NCBI RefSeq assembly: GCF_003051005.1
Contig: NZ_QAOW01000001.1
Location: 372,001-436,000 of the forward strand
Length of the DNA: 64,000 nt
DNA from: Rhodococcus sp. OK519
GTDB taxonomy: Bacteria; Actinomycetota; Actinomycetes; Mycobacteriales; Mycobacteriaceae
Reading direction: 5' to 3'
Each line of letters begins with the position of its first letter. Positions within the stretch are counted from its first letter, which is position 1. Positions 1 to 9,245 of this stretch are shown here, one piece after another. The translations under genes and the position numbers were made by a program. Below the pieces are notes generated by a model, which saw only the letters and a program-made list of their open reading frames with translations, was not told the origin of the DNA and searched no databases.

Positions 1-986
1 CCGTCGCGGGCCACATCTACGCGATGATCGGCCTGAAGGACACCACGACCGGTGACACCCTGTGCGCGCAGGACAACCCGATCGTCCTCGAGTCGATGAC
101 GTTCCCGGACCCGGTCATCCAGGTCTCGATCGAGCCCAAGACGAAGTCCGACCAGGAGAAGCTGGGCACCGCGATCCAGAAGCTCGCCGAAGAGGATCCG
201 ACCTTCTCGGTCGAGCTCGACGAGGAGACCGGCCAGACCGTCATCGGCGGCATGGGCGAGCTCCACCTCGACATCCTCGTCGACCGTATGCGTCGCGAGT
301 TCAAGGTCGAGGCCAACGTCGGCAAGCCGCAGGTTGCGTACCGTGAGACCATCACCAAGAAGGTCGAGAAGCACGAGTTCACGCACAAGAAGCAGACCGG
401 TGGCTCCGGCCAGTTCGCGAAGGTCATCATCGCCCTCGAGCCGTTCATCGGCGAGGACGGCGCGAGCTACCAGTTCGAGAACAAGGTCTCCGGCGGCCGC
501 GTTCCGCGCGAGTACATCCCCTCCGTGGACCACGGCGCCCAGGACGCGATGCAGTACGGTGTTCTCGCCGGCTACCCGCTCGTGAACCTGAAGCTGACCC
601 TGCTCGACGGCGCTTACCATGACGTCGACTCCTCGGAAATGGCCTTCAAGGTTGCCGGTTCGCAGGCGCTGAAGGAAGCCGCCCGCAAGGCCGGCCCGGT
701 CATTCTCGAGCCCCTCATGGCTGTCGAGGTCACCACGCCCGAGGATTACATGGGTGAAGTGATCGGCGACCTCAACTCCCGCCGTGGCCAGATCCAGGCC
801 ATGGAGGAACGCAGTGGTGCCCGTGTCGTGAAGGCGCTGGTTCCGCTCTCGGAGATGTTCGGTTACATCGGTGACCTGCGGTCGAAGACCCAGGGTCGCG
901 CGAACTTCTCCATGGTGTTCGATTCCTACGCAGAGGTTCCCTCGAACGTCTCGAAGGAAATCATCGCCAAGGCGACCGGCGAGTAA
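1..986 (+). CDS. fusA: Elongation factor G, C-terminal part (5' end outside window)
   Basis: Ribosomal translocase EF-G, a cytoplasmic GTPase that moves tRNA-mRNA after peptide bond formation. The frame is open from the first bases (codons start at position 3) and ends at the TAA at 984-986, so about the last 327 residues are present. The visible part covers the end of domain II, domain III ([20 protein letters not shown]), domain IV with the [19 protein letters not shown] stretch, and domain V with the [19 protein letters not shown] signature. The G domain lies upstream. tuf follows 89 bp later, the usual str-operon order (rpsL-rpsG-fusA-tuf). Very secure. Confidence 0.97.
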   Translation, partial: VAGHIYAMIGLKDTTTGDTLCAQDNPIVLESMTFPDPVIQVSIEPKTKSDQEKLGTAIQKLAEEDPTFSVELDEETGQTVIGGMGELHLDILVDRMRREFKVEANVGKPQVAYRETITKKVEKHEFTHKKQTGGSGQFAKVIIALEPFIGEDGASYQFENKVSGGRVPREYIPSVDHGAQDAMQYGVLAGYPLVNLKLTLLDGAYHDVDSSEMAFKVAGSQALKEAARKAGPVILEPLMAVEVTTPEDYMGEVIGDLNSRRGQIQAMEERSGARVVKALVPLSEMFGYIGDLRSKTQGRANFSMVFDSYAEVPSNVSKEIIAKATGE

Positions 987-1075
987 CCTCGGTTTCGCCG
1001 GCCGAAGCACGACCAACGTAATAACCAACCGCACTGCTGCATACCGCAAGCACAATCAGTCCAGGAGGACATCCA

Positions 1076-2266
1076 GTGGCGAAGGCGAAGTTCGAGCGGA
1101 CCAAGCCGCACGTGAACATCGGCACCATCGGTCACGTCGACCACGGCAAGACGACGACGACCGCGGCCATCACCAAGGTGCTCGCTGACAAGTACCCGAC
1201 CCTCAACGAGAGCTTCGCGTTCGACCAGATCGACAAGGCTCCCGAAGAGAAGGCTCGTGGTATCACGATCAACATCTCGCATGTTGAGTACCAGACGGAG
1301 AAGCGTCACTACGCTCACGTCGATGCCCCCGGTCACGCCGACTACATCAAGAACATGATCACCGGCGCGGCTCAGATGGACGGCGCGATCCTGGTCGTGG
1401 CGGCCACCGACGGCCCGATGCCCCAGACGCGTGAGCACGTGCTGCTCGCTCGCCAGGTCGGCGTGCCCTACATCCTCGTCGCGCTGAACAAGGCCGACAT
1501 GGTCGACGACGAGGAAATCCTCGAGCTCGTCGAGATGGAGGTCCGCGAACTGCTGGCCGGCCAGGAGTTCGACGAGGACGCACCGGTCATCCCGATCTCG
1601 GCGCTGAAGGCACTCGAGGGCGACGCCAAGTGGGTCAAGTCCATCGAGGACCTGATGGACGCTGTGGACGAGTCCATCCCGGAGCCGGTTCGTGAGACCG
1701 AGAAGCCCTTCCTCATGCCCGTCGAGGACGTCTTCACGATCACCGGTCGTGGCACCGTCGTCACCGGTCGTATCGAGCGTGGCGTGGTCAACGTGAACGA
1801 AGAGGTCGAGATCGTCGGCATCCGCCCGACCTCGACCAAGACCACGGTCACCGGCATCGAGATGTTCCGCAAGCTGCTCGACCAGGGCCAGGCCGGCGAC
1901 AACGTCGGTCTGCTGGTTCGTGGCATCAAGCGCGAAGATGTCGAGCGCGGCCAGGTTGTCGTCAAGCCGGGCACCACGACTCCCCACACGGAGTTCGAGG
2001 GCCAGGCGTACATCCTGTCGAAGGACGAGGGCGGCCGCCACACCCCGTTCTTCAACAACTACCGCCCGCAGTTCTACTTCCGTACCACGGACGTTACGGG
2101 CGTCGTGACCCTTCCCGAGGGCACCGAGATGGTCATGCCCGGTGACAACACCGAGATGTCCGTCGTGCTGATCCAGCCGGTCGCCATGGACGAGGGCCTG
2201 CGCTTCGCGATCCGTGAGGGTGGCCGCACCGTCGGTGCCGGTCGCGTCACCAAGATCAACAAGTGA
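1076..2266 (+). CDS. tuf: Elongation factor Tu
   Basis: EF-Tu, the GTPase that delivers aminoacyl-tRNA to the ribosome; 396 aa, the normal length. The GTG start at 1076 is fixed by an AGGAGG at 1063-1068. G1 motif GHVDHGKT, the RGITI switch-I segment, DAPGH (G3) and NKAD (G4) are all present, followed by the two beta-barrel domains with the RGI(K)REDVERGQV stretch and the C-terminal [12 protein letters not shown]. It is followed at once by a strong intrinsic terminator (2285-2328), so it closes the str operon. Confidence 0.98.
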   Translation: MAKAKFERTKPHVNIGTIGHVDHGKTTTTAAITKVLADKYPTLNESFAFDQIDKAPEEKARGITINISHVEYQTEKRHYAHVDAPGHADYIKNMITGAAQMDGAILVVAATDGPMPQTREHVLLARQVGVPYILVALNKADMVDDEEILELVEMEVRELLAGQEFDEDAPVIPISALKALEGDAKWVKSIEDLMDAVDESIPEPVRETEKPFLMPVEDVFTITGRGTVVTGRIERGVVNVNEEVEIVGIRPTSTKTTVTGIEMFRKLLDQGQAGDNVGLLVRGIKREDVERGQVVVKPGTTTPHTEFEGQAYILSKDEGGRHTPFFNNYRPQFYFRTTDVTGVVTLPEGTEMVMPGDNTEMSVVLIQPVAMDEGLRFAIREGGRTVGAGRVTKINK

Positions 2267-2284
2267 GCTAGCTCTCTCTGACGC

Positions 2285-2328
2285 CGATGGCGTCCACTCC
2301 TTCGGGAGTGGGCGCCATCGCGCGTTTT
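2285..2328 (+). terminator. Intrinsic terminator of tuf
   Basis: A 16-bp stem (2285-2300 with 2305-2320, one G-T pair) closed by a TTCG tetraloop, followed by CGCGTTTT. It begins 18 bp after the tuf stop and separates the translation operon from the monooxygenase gene. Confidence 0.92.
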
Positions 2329-2422
2329 CGGGGCTGGAATTGGATGCGGGGTCGCCCCTAGGCTGGTTGGCACCCGGGACCGGAGACAAGCGCCGGCGTC
2401 CGCCGTCGGACCAGGAGCTGCG

Positions 2423-3907
<1,485 letters not shown>

Positions 3908-3943
3908 CGTCGAACCCTGCGGCGTCGGCGTCCAGGGGCGATG

Positions 3944-4447
3944 TCACGAGGGGACACCGTGCTCTCGGGGCCGGCCGACCGCGCCGAGCTGCTCCAGGAA
4001 GGAAAGTTCGTCCGCAAGTGCCCATACCTCGGTGATCCTGCCGTCGTGCACTCTCATGATCAGGACCTCGTCGAATTCGATCCTGCGGCCGGTTGCGGGA
4101 AGGCCGAGGAACTCGCCGGTGTGCGTGGCCACGAAGGTGGCTCGGGTGACCACGACTTCCCCCGCGGCAACCTGGGTGCCCACCACGAGCCTGAAGTCGG
4201 GGAAGGCCGCGTCCAGGATCGCTGCCATGTAGTCGAATCCGGTTTCGGACCCCTCCGGGACAGCGTCCGGGTCGCCTTCACCGGCTGCCAGCAAGTGCCG
4301 GACGGCTCCCTGAACGCCCATCCTGCGGATGGTCATCTCCGGATGGAACACGGTAGCCGCCAGATCGTGGCGCCGGTTGTTGACGATCTGCTCGAACTGG
4401 AAGTCGACCACGTCTTCGGGGTCCGCAGAAGCGGGGACGTCCGCCAT
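3944..4447 (-). CDS. SnoaL-like / ester cyclase family protein
   Basis: A small (167 aa) alpha+beta-barrel protein of the SnoaL/NTF2 superfamily, which includes polyketide cyclases and many uncharacterised proteins. The ATG at 4447 has a GAGGAG ribosome site about 6 bp upstream; a longer frame to 4474 exists but lacks one. Family-like features are the conserved GFDYMAAILDAAFPDFRL segment and the C-terminal RIEFDEVLIMRVHDGRITEVWALADEL. It is convergent with the FAD monooxygenase and lies 57 bp from the end of the LysR gene on the same strand. The substrate is unknown. Confidence 0.72.
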   Translation of the reverse strand: MADVPASADPEDVVDFQFEQIVNNRRHDLAATVFHPEMTIRRMGVQGAVRHLLAAGEGDPDAVPEGSETGFDYMAAILDAAFPDFRLVVGTQVAAGEVVVTRATFVATHTGEFLGLPATGRRIEFDEVLIMRVHDGRITEVWALADELSFLEQLGAVGRPREHGVPS

Positions 4448-4504
4448 GGATCTGCTCCTCACCAGGGGGTGCAAGCCACCCTCTCACGATACGGCGAGCG
4501 GGCG

Positions 4505-5401
4505 TCAGCGTGCCGGTGCTGCGCTGCGGTCCCCGAACGCGCGCCGGGTGTGCACCAGGAGTTCACGCAGCGCGGGCGAGGGTTGCTGCTTCCATACCAG
4601 TGCCAGCACGGCGTCGACGGTCACGTCGGAGACGACTATCGGGACCAGCCCGGGATATGCACCGGCCATCGACTCGCTCAGGACTGCAACGCCCAGTCCG
4701 CGCAGCGCGAGGTCGGCCACGGCGTCCGGTGCACTCGCCTGCAACGCGAGTTCCGGTGTGCAGTCGAGGGCGCGGCACGCCTGGTCGAGTACCGTCCTGA
4801 TTCCCGTTCCGGGTGGCAACGAGACCAGTGGGTGTGCGCAGATGTCGGCCAGCGTGATCGGGCCCGACCGGGTCAGCGGATGGCCGTCGGGAACCGCCGC
4901 GACCAGGCGTTCGCGCACCACCGTGATCGATTCGAGGTCCGAGGGCGTGCCACCCGCGATCCCGACGAGAGCCAGGTCCAGCGTGCCACCGCGAACTCCG
5001 TCGACGAGACGGTCAGAATTCGCCTCGGTGAGGCTCGCCGCGACGCCGGGGTGCGCGCGATGGAAGGCGGAGAGCGCGTCGAACAGTGGCGTGACCGTGC
5101 ACGCCGTCACCATGCCGACCTCGATGCGTCCGCGGACCACGCGGTTCACGGCGTCGACCGATTCGCGGACCGCCCGTGCCGAGGCCAAGGCATCCCGGGC
5201 GTGCACGAGGGCGGCCTCGCCCGCTGCGGTGAGCGTGGCGACGCGCGTGGAGCGATCGAAGAGCGGTGCGCCGAGTTCGTTCTCGAGCTGACGGATCTGT
5301 GCGCTGATCCCGGACTGGCTGACGTGGACACGGGCGGCGGCGCGGGTGAAGTTCGCTTCCTCGGCGACCGCGACGAAGTATTCGAGCTGACGCAGTTCCA
5401 T
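4505..5401 (-). CDS. LysR-family transcriptional regulator
   Basis: A 298-aa LysR regulator. The N-terminal winged helix (MELRQLEYFVAVAEEANFTRAAARVHVSQSGIS, residues 1-33) is canonical. The C-terminal periplasmic-binding-like effector domain (about 90-290) includes IEVGMVTACTV and LDLALVGI. It is divergent from the NTF2-like gene at 5503 and shares a 101-bp promoter region carrying an imperfect 16-bp palindrome, the usual LysR arrangement, so it probably controls that gene and itself. The effector is unknown. Confidence 0.9.
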   Translation of the reverse strand: MELRQLEYFVAVAEEANFTRAAARVHVSQSGISAQIRQLENELGAPLFDRSTRVATLTAAGEAALVHARDALASARAVRESVDAVNRVVRGRIEVGMVTACTVTPLFDALSAFHRAHPGVAASLTEANSDRLVDGVRGGTLDLALVGIAGGTPSDLESITVVRERLVAAVPDGHPLTRSGPITLADICAHPLVSLPPGTGIRTVLDQACRALDCTPELALQASAPDAVADLALRGLGVAVLSESMAGAYPGLVPIVVSDVTVDAVLALVWKQQPSPALRELLVHTRRAFGDRSAAPAR

Positions 5402-5414
5402 AACTGAGAATTCT

Positions 5415-5430
5415 AGTTTTGATCAGAACT
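5415..5430. promoter_or_regulatory. Candidate LysR binding site
   Basis: AGTTTTGATCAGAACT is a 16-bp inverted repeat with one mismatched pair, centred on TGATCA. It sits 14 bp upstream of the LysR start and 73 bp upstream of the divergent NTF2-like gene. It contains a T-N11-A arrangement. Assignment to this regulator is inferred from position only. Confidence 0.5.
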
Positions 5431-5502
5431 ATCTGTTGGACTTCTGCTCTGTCGGGACGGACGCTGGGTCCTGTCGGTTTCCGCTCACGAGAGGACACAT
5501 CA

Positions 5503-5877
5503 ATGACGAAGGTTCAGCTCGAGAAGGCCATGACCCCGGAGGACCTCACCCGGCTGTTCGTCGAACGGTCGAACGCGGGCGATGCCGACGGTGTCGCTGC
5601 GCTGTACGAGGAGGAGGCGGTGATGGCCTACCCGCCGGGAGCGTTCACGGTGGGCCGCACTGCGATCCGGAACCTGTGGGCGCAGGTGCTCGAGCACTCC
5701 CCGCGGTTCGCACCGGAACCGCCGCTGCCGACGCTCGTCAGCGGCGATCTGGCGCTCACGTCGACCCCGCCACGCGACGGGGCCGGGGCGCGAGCCCAGG
5801 TGGTGCGCCGGCAAGCGGACGGTAGTTGGCTTCGAGTGCTCGATCAGCCGGAGTTCGTCCGGCCGACGTACAGCTAG
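5503..5877 (+). CDS. NTF2/SnoaL-like small protein
   Basis: A 124-aa protein with an N-terminal MTPEDLTRLFVERSNAGDADGVAALYEEEAVM segment, typical of the NTF2-like (SnoaL/YybH) fold. Family members include steroid isomerase-like and cyclase-like enzymes as well as proteins of unknown role. The ATG at 5503 follows GAGGACA about 8 bp upstream. It is divergently paired with the LysR gene. Its TAG stop overlaps the stop codon of the convergent pentapeptide gene (5874-5877). No specific function can be given. Confidence 0.72.
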   Translation: MTKVQLEKAMTPEDLTRLFVERSNAGDADGVAALYEEEAVMAYPPGAFTVGRTAIRNLWAQVLEHSPRFAPEPPLPTLVSGDLALTSTPPRDGAGARAQVVRRQADGSWLRVLDQPEFVRPTYS

Positions 5878-6503
5878 TGTCCGGACACTCGTAGCCCCTG
5901 CGCCGCCGCGTAGCTCACGGCCTGGTGCATCTCGATGCGGGCGCCGGTGAGCCGCGCCGACGTCCACAGTGCGGCGTCCACGCGGGCGCCCTCGAGGTCG
6001 GCGTCGTCGAGGCGGAGGTCCCCGGTGCGCGCCCCGGTCAGGTCCGCGTCGCGCAGGATCGCCTTGCGGAGGTCGGCCTTGACGAGATTCGCTTCTCGAA
6101 GTCGGCAACCCGACAGGTCGACGCCGCGCAGATCGATCTCGCCGAGTGAGGCGAGCGTGAAGTCCACCTCCTCGAGCGTGAGCGGACGGATTCGCGAATC
6201 CCGGATGACCGATCCCAGGAAAGACGAGTGGCGGAATGTGCTGTCCCACATACGGGTGTACTCGAAGTGGCAGTTCCGGAACGCCGATCCGTTGTGTTCG
6301 GAGCCGGTGAGATCGGCGCCGGTGAAGTCGCAGTCGGTGAACGTCACCGACTCGGTGATCAGGCCCGACAGGTCGGCGTCGCGGAAAAGGCAACCGGTGT
6401 AGGAGCGTTCCCGCCAGGTCTCGCCGGCAAAGCATGCGTCGGAGAAATCGTCGCCCTCGAAGTCGGTGGTGGCGTTCGAGAGATCGGCATCCGTGTCGCG
6501 CAT
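5874..6503 (-). CDS. Pentapeptide-repeat protein (MfpA/Qnr-like fold)
   Basis: A 209-aa protein made almost entirely of A(D/N)LXX-type pentapeptides, e.g. ADLSG, ADLTG, ADLRK, ADLTG, ADLEG, predicted to form a right-handed quadrilateral beta-helix. MfpA and Qnr of this fold mimic DNA and bind gyrase, but many others have no known role. The ATG at 6503 follows GGAGGAGA and lies 4 bp after the preceding gene's stop, so it is the last gene of the six-gene Asp23 operon; a GTG at 6521 is in frame but poorly placed. The genomic link to envelope-stress proteins argues against assuming a gyrase role. Confidence 0.82.
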   Translation of the reverse strand: MRDTDADLSNATTDFEGDDFSDACFAGETWRERSYTGCLFRDADLSGLITESVTFTDCDFTGADLTGSEHNGSAFRNCHFEYTRMWDSTFRHSSFLGSVIRDSRIRPLTLEEVDFTLASLGEIDLRGVDLSGCRLREANLVKADLRKAILRDADLTGARTGDLRLDDADLEGARVDAALWTSARLTGARIEMHQAVSYAAAQGLRVSGH

Positions 6504-6507
6504 GTTG

Positions 6508-7125
6508 TCAGTCTCCTCCACCCTCGGGAGCGGGCTGCGATTGCGGTGCCGGTGCGGACGGTTGATCGGTGCGGTCGAGGTGGAGCAGGACGCGGACAGC
6601 GACGTCGGTGACCGACGTCCCGCCCAGTGCCGCGGTCGTCGTCGCGGCCACTCGCTCCGACGCGTGGGTCAGTGCCCCGATGTCGGTGTGCGGGTCGGCG
6701 TCGAGGGTGACCTGGACGGTGGCCAGGCCACGATCGGACAGTGCCCGCCCCCGCGCCCGCCGAACACCGGGCAGGCGGCTCATCTCCGCGGCGACGCCCT
6801 GCGCGATCGGCCCCAGATCGATCGATACGGCGGTGTCGGTGCTGGCTTCGAGCATGCCGGTGGGGGCGGTCCTGCGACGGCTGAGATCGACGGCCAGGAC
6901 GACGACACCGAGCACGACGCAAACTCCGATGGTGGCGCCGAGAGCCCAGTGCCACCACGTCTGTTCGGGGACGGCGCTCACGCGATCACGGTCGAAGCGG
7001 CCGACCGCGTCGCGGACGGCCGGGACACCGCGGTCCCACGCGAGCGCCGTCGCACCGGCAGTGGCCAGAACGAGTCCGATCACGAGGACGAGGAGGCGGT
7101 TCAGCGCCGCTGGTCCGCGTTTCAC
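6508..7125 (-). CDS. Membrane protein of the Asp23 operon (AmaP/DUF6286-like)
   Basis: A 205-aa protein starting at a GTG (7125) that overlaps the previous gene's TGA as GTGA. An N-terminal membrane hairpin is visible: LLVLVIGLVLATAGATALAW near residues 9-28 and a second helix GATIGVCVVLGVVVLAVDL near 62-80. A cytoplasmic domain with Asp23-like beta/alpha content (VQVTLDADPHTDIGALTHASERVAATTTAALGG) follows. It resembles the AmaP membrane anchors encoded beside Asp23/Gls24 proteins. The C-terminus is Pro/Gln-rich. The function is probably to tether Asp23-type proteins at the membrane, inferred from context. Confidence 0.65.
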   Translation of the reverse strand: MKRGPAALNRLLVLVIGLVLATAGATALAWDRGVPAVRDAVGRFDRDRVSAVPEQTWWHWALGATIGVCVVLGVVVLAVDLSRRRTAPTGMLEASTDTAVSIDLGPIAQGVAAEMSRLPGVRRARGRALSDRGLATVQVTLDADPHTDIGALTHASERVAATTTAALGGTSVTDVAVRVLLHLDRTDQPSAPAPQSQPAPEGGGD

Positions 7126-8081
7126 GAACGCCGCCGTTCGCGACGGGTGCGGGCCTTCACTCGGAGTTTCAACGGGCGGTCGAGGAGCTCGAGACTCGGG
7201 CGGACGGAGTCGGTGACCGCTCGCTCGAGGTTTCGCAGGTCCTCCGGCCCGGTGATCGTATCGTCCGTGACCACGTGGACAGTCGCCCGTCGCCGATCCA
7301 CCGTCGTGTGGGCGACGGACACCCGGGGGATCGTGCCGGCGCGGGCACTGCACATGCGTGCGATGTCGACCGGCCGCATCCAGGCGGTCGGGACGCCAGA
7401 CGAGGTGCGGACGGCGACATGGGTGCGCGTGCGGGGCGCGAGCGCCAGTAGAACGCAGAGGACGCCCACCGCCAGGGCGGCGATCGCGGCCGGCACCAGC
7501 CACTCCTGCCAGTGCAGGCGGCCGACCCACTCGAACGTGTTCCGCAGCCATGGGGCGCCCGAGATCGTGCCACGCGAGATCAGCAGTTCCCGCGCCGCCA
7601 CCGCGGCCAGTCCGAGCAGTCCGATCGAGATGACGACCGCGGCGGGGACCGCTGCGGGCGCGGCGGTGGGGGGACGTGGCGGTGTCACGGTGGCGGCGGG
7701 TGACGGCGTGGGGCAGGCGACGACGTCGGTCTCGTCCGGGCCGTGGGACCGGGTGCCGGCGACGAGGACCTCGAGCCTGTGCAGCGGCATGCCGGTCAGA
7801 TTCTCGACCTGCTTGCCGACCTCGCTGTGGACCTGCCGGGTCAGTTCTGCGACGTCGCACGGCCACTGCACGCCGAGATAGAGGTTCACGGCGACAGCCC
7901 GGTCGCCGGTCGAGATGTCGGCGCGGGGGAGATCGCGCCCGGTGAATCGGGTGAGCCCGCCGCCCTGTGCGACGACGCCGGGCACCTGGAGCGCGGCGGT
8001 GGTCGCGATCTTCTCGTAAGCGCGGTCCTTGATGACGAGTCGTCCGCGCGTGCCGGGCTCGTCGGTGGTGCTCTCAGCCAC
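7122..8081 (-). CDS. Asp23/Gls24-family protein fused to a DUF6286-type membrane domain
   Basis: A 319-aa two-part protein. Residues about 10-115 are an Asp23/Gls24 domain (GRLVIKDRAYEKIATTAALQVPGVV, then LYLGVQWPCDVAELTRQVHSEV and MTGMPLHRLEV-like text). A Thr/Pro-rich linker (PTPSPAATVTPPRPPTAAP) follows, then two membrane segments (AVVISIGLLGLAAVAA about 150-165, and VPAAIAALAVGVLCVLLAL about 195-213) and a basic C-terminal domain. It overlaps its upstream neighbour by 8 bp and its downstream neighbour by 4 bp, so translation is probably coupled. Likely part of a membrane-associated envelope-stress complex; the mechanism is unknown. Confidence 0.72.
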   Translation of the reverse strand: MAESTTDEPGTRGRLVIKDRAYEKIATTAALQVPGVVAQGGGLTRFTGRDLPRADISTGDRAVAVNLYLGVQWPCDVAELTRQVHSEVGKQVENLTGMPLHRLEVLVAGTRSHGPDETDVVACPTPSPAATVTPPRPPTAAPAAVPAAVVISIGLLGLAAVAARELLISRGTISGAPWLRNTFEWVGRLHWQEWLVPAAIAALAVGVLCVLLALAPRTRTHVAVRTSSGVPTAWMRPVDIARMCSARAGTIPRVSVAHTTVDRRRATVHVVTDDTITGPEDLRNLERAVTDSVRPSLELLDRPLKLRVKARTRRERRRS

Positions 8082-8253
8082 GGCCGCGGGACCGGAGGAT
8101 GGCGCCGAGGTCGAGATGTCCGTCGCGGTGTGCGCCGATCGCCATACCGACCGCGCCGAGCAGGACCGCGAACACGAATCCGCTGAATCCGCCGAGGATT
8201 CCGGCGAGGGCGAGGAGTAGTCCCGCGATCAGTCCCATGCTGGTGCTGCTCAT
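8074..8253 (-). CDS. Small membrane protein (DUF2273-like)
   Basis: A 59-aa protein with two predicted membrane helices (LIAGLLLALAGILGGFSGF and FAVLLGAVGMAIGAH) and a short basic tail ending RSRGRG. The ATG at 8253 overlaps the previous stop as ATGA, and its end overlaps the next gene. Short DUF2273-type membrane proteins are commonly encoded between Asp23 paralogues, which fits this position. Confidence 0.72.
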   Translation of the reverse strand: MSSTSMGLIAGLLLALAGILGGFSGFVFAVLLGAVGMAIGAHRDGHLDLGAILRSRGRG

Positions 8254-8570
8254 GTTCGTGGTCCTGTCTCGTGGTGGGGGAGTTCGTCGGTGAGGTCCTC
8301 GATCGTCACGTCGACGGGGACGTCGACGACGGCGCGGACGGCGTCGCGTACGTGATCGGCGGTTGCGAGGAGGTCGGCCGGGTAGTGCAGGGTCACGTGG
8401 ACCGCGCACGAGTCGTCGCGGAGGCTGACCCCGGTGACCCGCTTTCCGGGTAGGTACGTCGCGACGGTGCCGAATTCTCCGCCGTGCAGTCCGGACACCC
8501 CAGGCACCGAGAGCGCCGCCGCGGCGGCGAGTTCCGCAGTCGACGGCGGCTGTGCGGGGGCCTCGGTCAC
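8250..8570 (-). CDS. Short Asp23/Gls24-like protein
   Basis: A 106-aa protein. The N-terminal STAELAAAAALSVPGVSGLHGG matches the 'clean' Asp23 start (alpha helix, then VPGV), and AVHVTLHYPADLLATADHVRDAVRAVV corresponds to the central strand-helix unit. It lacks the longer C-terminal part of the 159-aa paralogue encoded immediately upstream. Its start overlaps the preceding gene's stop by 4 bp. Confidence 0.72.
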   Translation of the reverse strand: MTEAPAQPPSTAELAAAAALSVPGVSGLHGGEFGTVATYLPGKRVTGVSLRDDSCAVHVTLHYPADLLATADHVRDAVRAVVDVPVDVTIEDLTDELPHHETGPRT

Positions 8571-9046
8571 TGGACCCTCGGCTTGGCGTCTGCCTCGGTC
8601 CCGGGGTCGTTCTCGTCGAACAGGACGACGTCGAAGACGGTGATGTTGACCTCGGTGACCTCGAGTCCGGTCATGTTCTCGACGGCCGCGATGACGTTGC
8701 GGCGGATGCCGACGGCCAGTTCGTGCAGCGCGACGCCGTACTCGGCGACGATGCCGATGTCGATGGCCGCCTGCTTCTCGCCGACCTCGACGGCGACGCC
8801 CTGTCCGTGGTTGACCCGTGCGCCGGGGATGCGGTCGCGGAGCGCGCCGACGACCCGCGCGGTCCCGCCGCCGACGTCGTAGACACCGCTGATCTCGCGC
8901 GTCGCTATGCCCGCGATCTTCGCGACCACGGCGTCCGCGATGATCGTCCGCCCCTGCGAACTGATCAGGTCGGACGACGGCCCGGCCCCGAACTGCACCG
9001 GGGCACGGCCCGTACTCGAACTGCCTGAACCCGGATCAGTGGTCAT
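8567..9046 (-). CDS. Asp23/Gls24 family envelope stress response protein
   Basis: A 159-aa Asp23/Gls24 (alkaline shock protein 23) protein, the first gene of the operon. The ATG at 9046 has GAAGAGGAG 5-6 bp upstream. The core reads ISSQGRTIIADAVVAKIAGIATREISGV, then VAVEVGEKQAAIDIGIVAEYG, then AVENMTGLEVTEVNITVFDVVL, all canonical. The N-terminus is Ser/Gly-rich and probably disordered. It is divergent from the ferredoxin reductase gene across a 199-bp region holding a KstR box. In Firmicutes Asp23 coats the membrane and its loss triggers a cell-wall stress response; the role in actinobacteria is little known. Confidence 0.88.
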   Translation of the reverse strand: MTTDPGSGSSSTGRAPVQFGAGPSSDLISSQGRTIIADAVVAKIAGIATREISGVYDVGGGTARVVGALRDRIPGARVNHGQGVAVEVGEKQAAIDIGIVAEYGVALHELAVGIRRNVIAAVENMTGLEVTEVNITVFDVVLFDENDPGTEADAKPRVQ

Positions 9047-9174
9047 CGTTGCTCCTCTTCCGGCGCCCTTTCCGAATCGGGGCCGGTTCGACGTCAACTC
9101 TAGTGACTGGAGGTGGGGCGCCGCCGAAGATGGCGACAGCCGGCGACGGGGTGTCGCACACCTCGGCAATTTGG

Positions 9175-9188
9175 TAGAACATGTTCTA
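9175..9188. promoter_or_regulatory. KstR operator (perfect palindrome)
   Basis: TAGAACATGTTCTA is a perfect 14-bp palindrome and fits the KstR consensus TnnAACnnGTTnnA exactly. KstR is the TetR repressor of cholesterol catabolism, released by cholestenoyl-CoA-type ligands. The site is 57 bp before the ferredoxin reductase ATG and 128 bp before the divergent Asp23 gene; the reductase is the likelier target. Confidence 0.8.
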
Positions 9189-9197
9189 GTTGAGTTC

Positions 9198-9229
9198 GAA
9201 GTGGCGAAGTGGCGAAGTGGCGAAGTGTC
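9198..9229. repeat. 8-bp tandem repeat, four copies
   Basis: GAAGTGGC occurs three times in a row (9198-9205, 9206-9213, 9214-9221), followed by a fourth copy with one change, GAAGTGTC (9222-9229). It lies between the KstR box and the Shine-Dalgarno of the ferredoxin reductase, ending at the GGAGG. Copy-number change would alter the operator-to-start distance without touching codons. Confidence 0.9.
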
Positions 9230-9245
9230 GGAGGGGATGGCAGGG

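Noticed and set aside
3944-4474. Longer start at 4474 for the SnoaL-like gene
   Set aside because: The GAGGAG ribosome site is placed correctly for the ATG at 4447, not for 4474.
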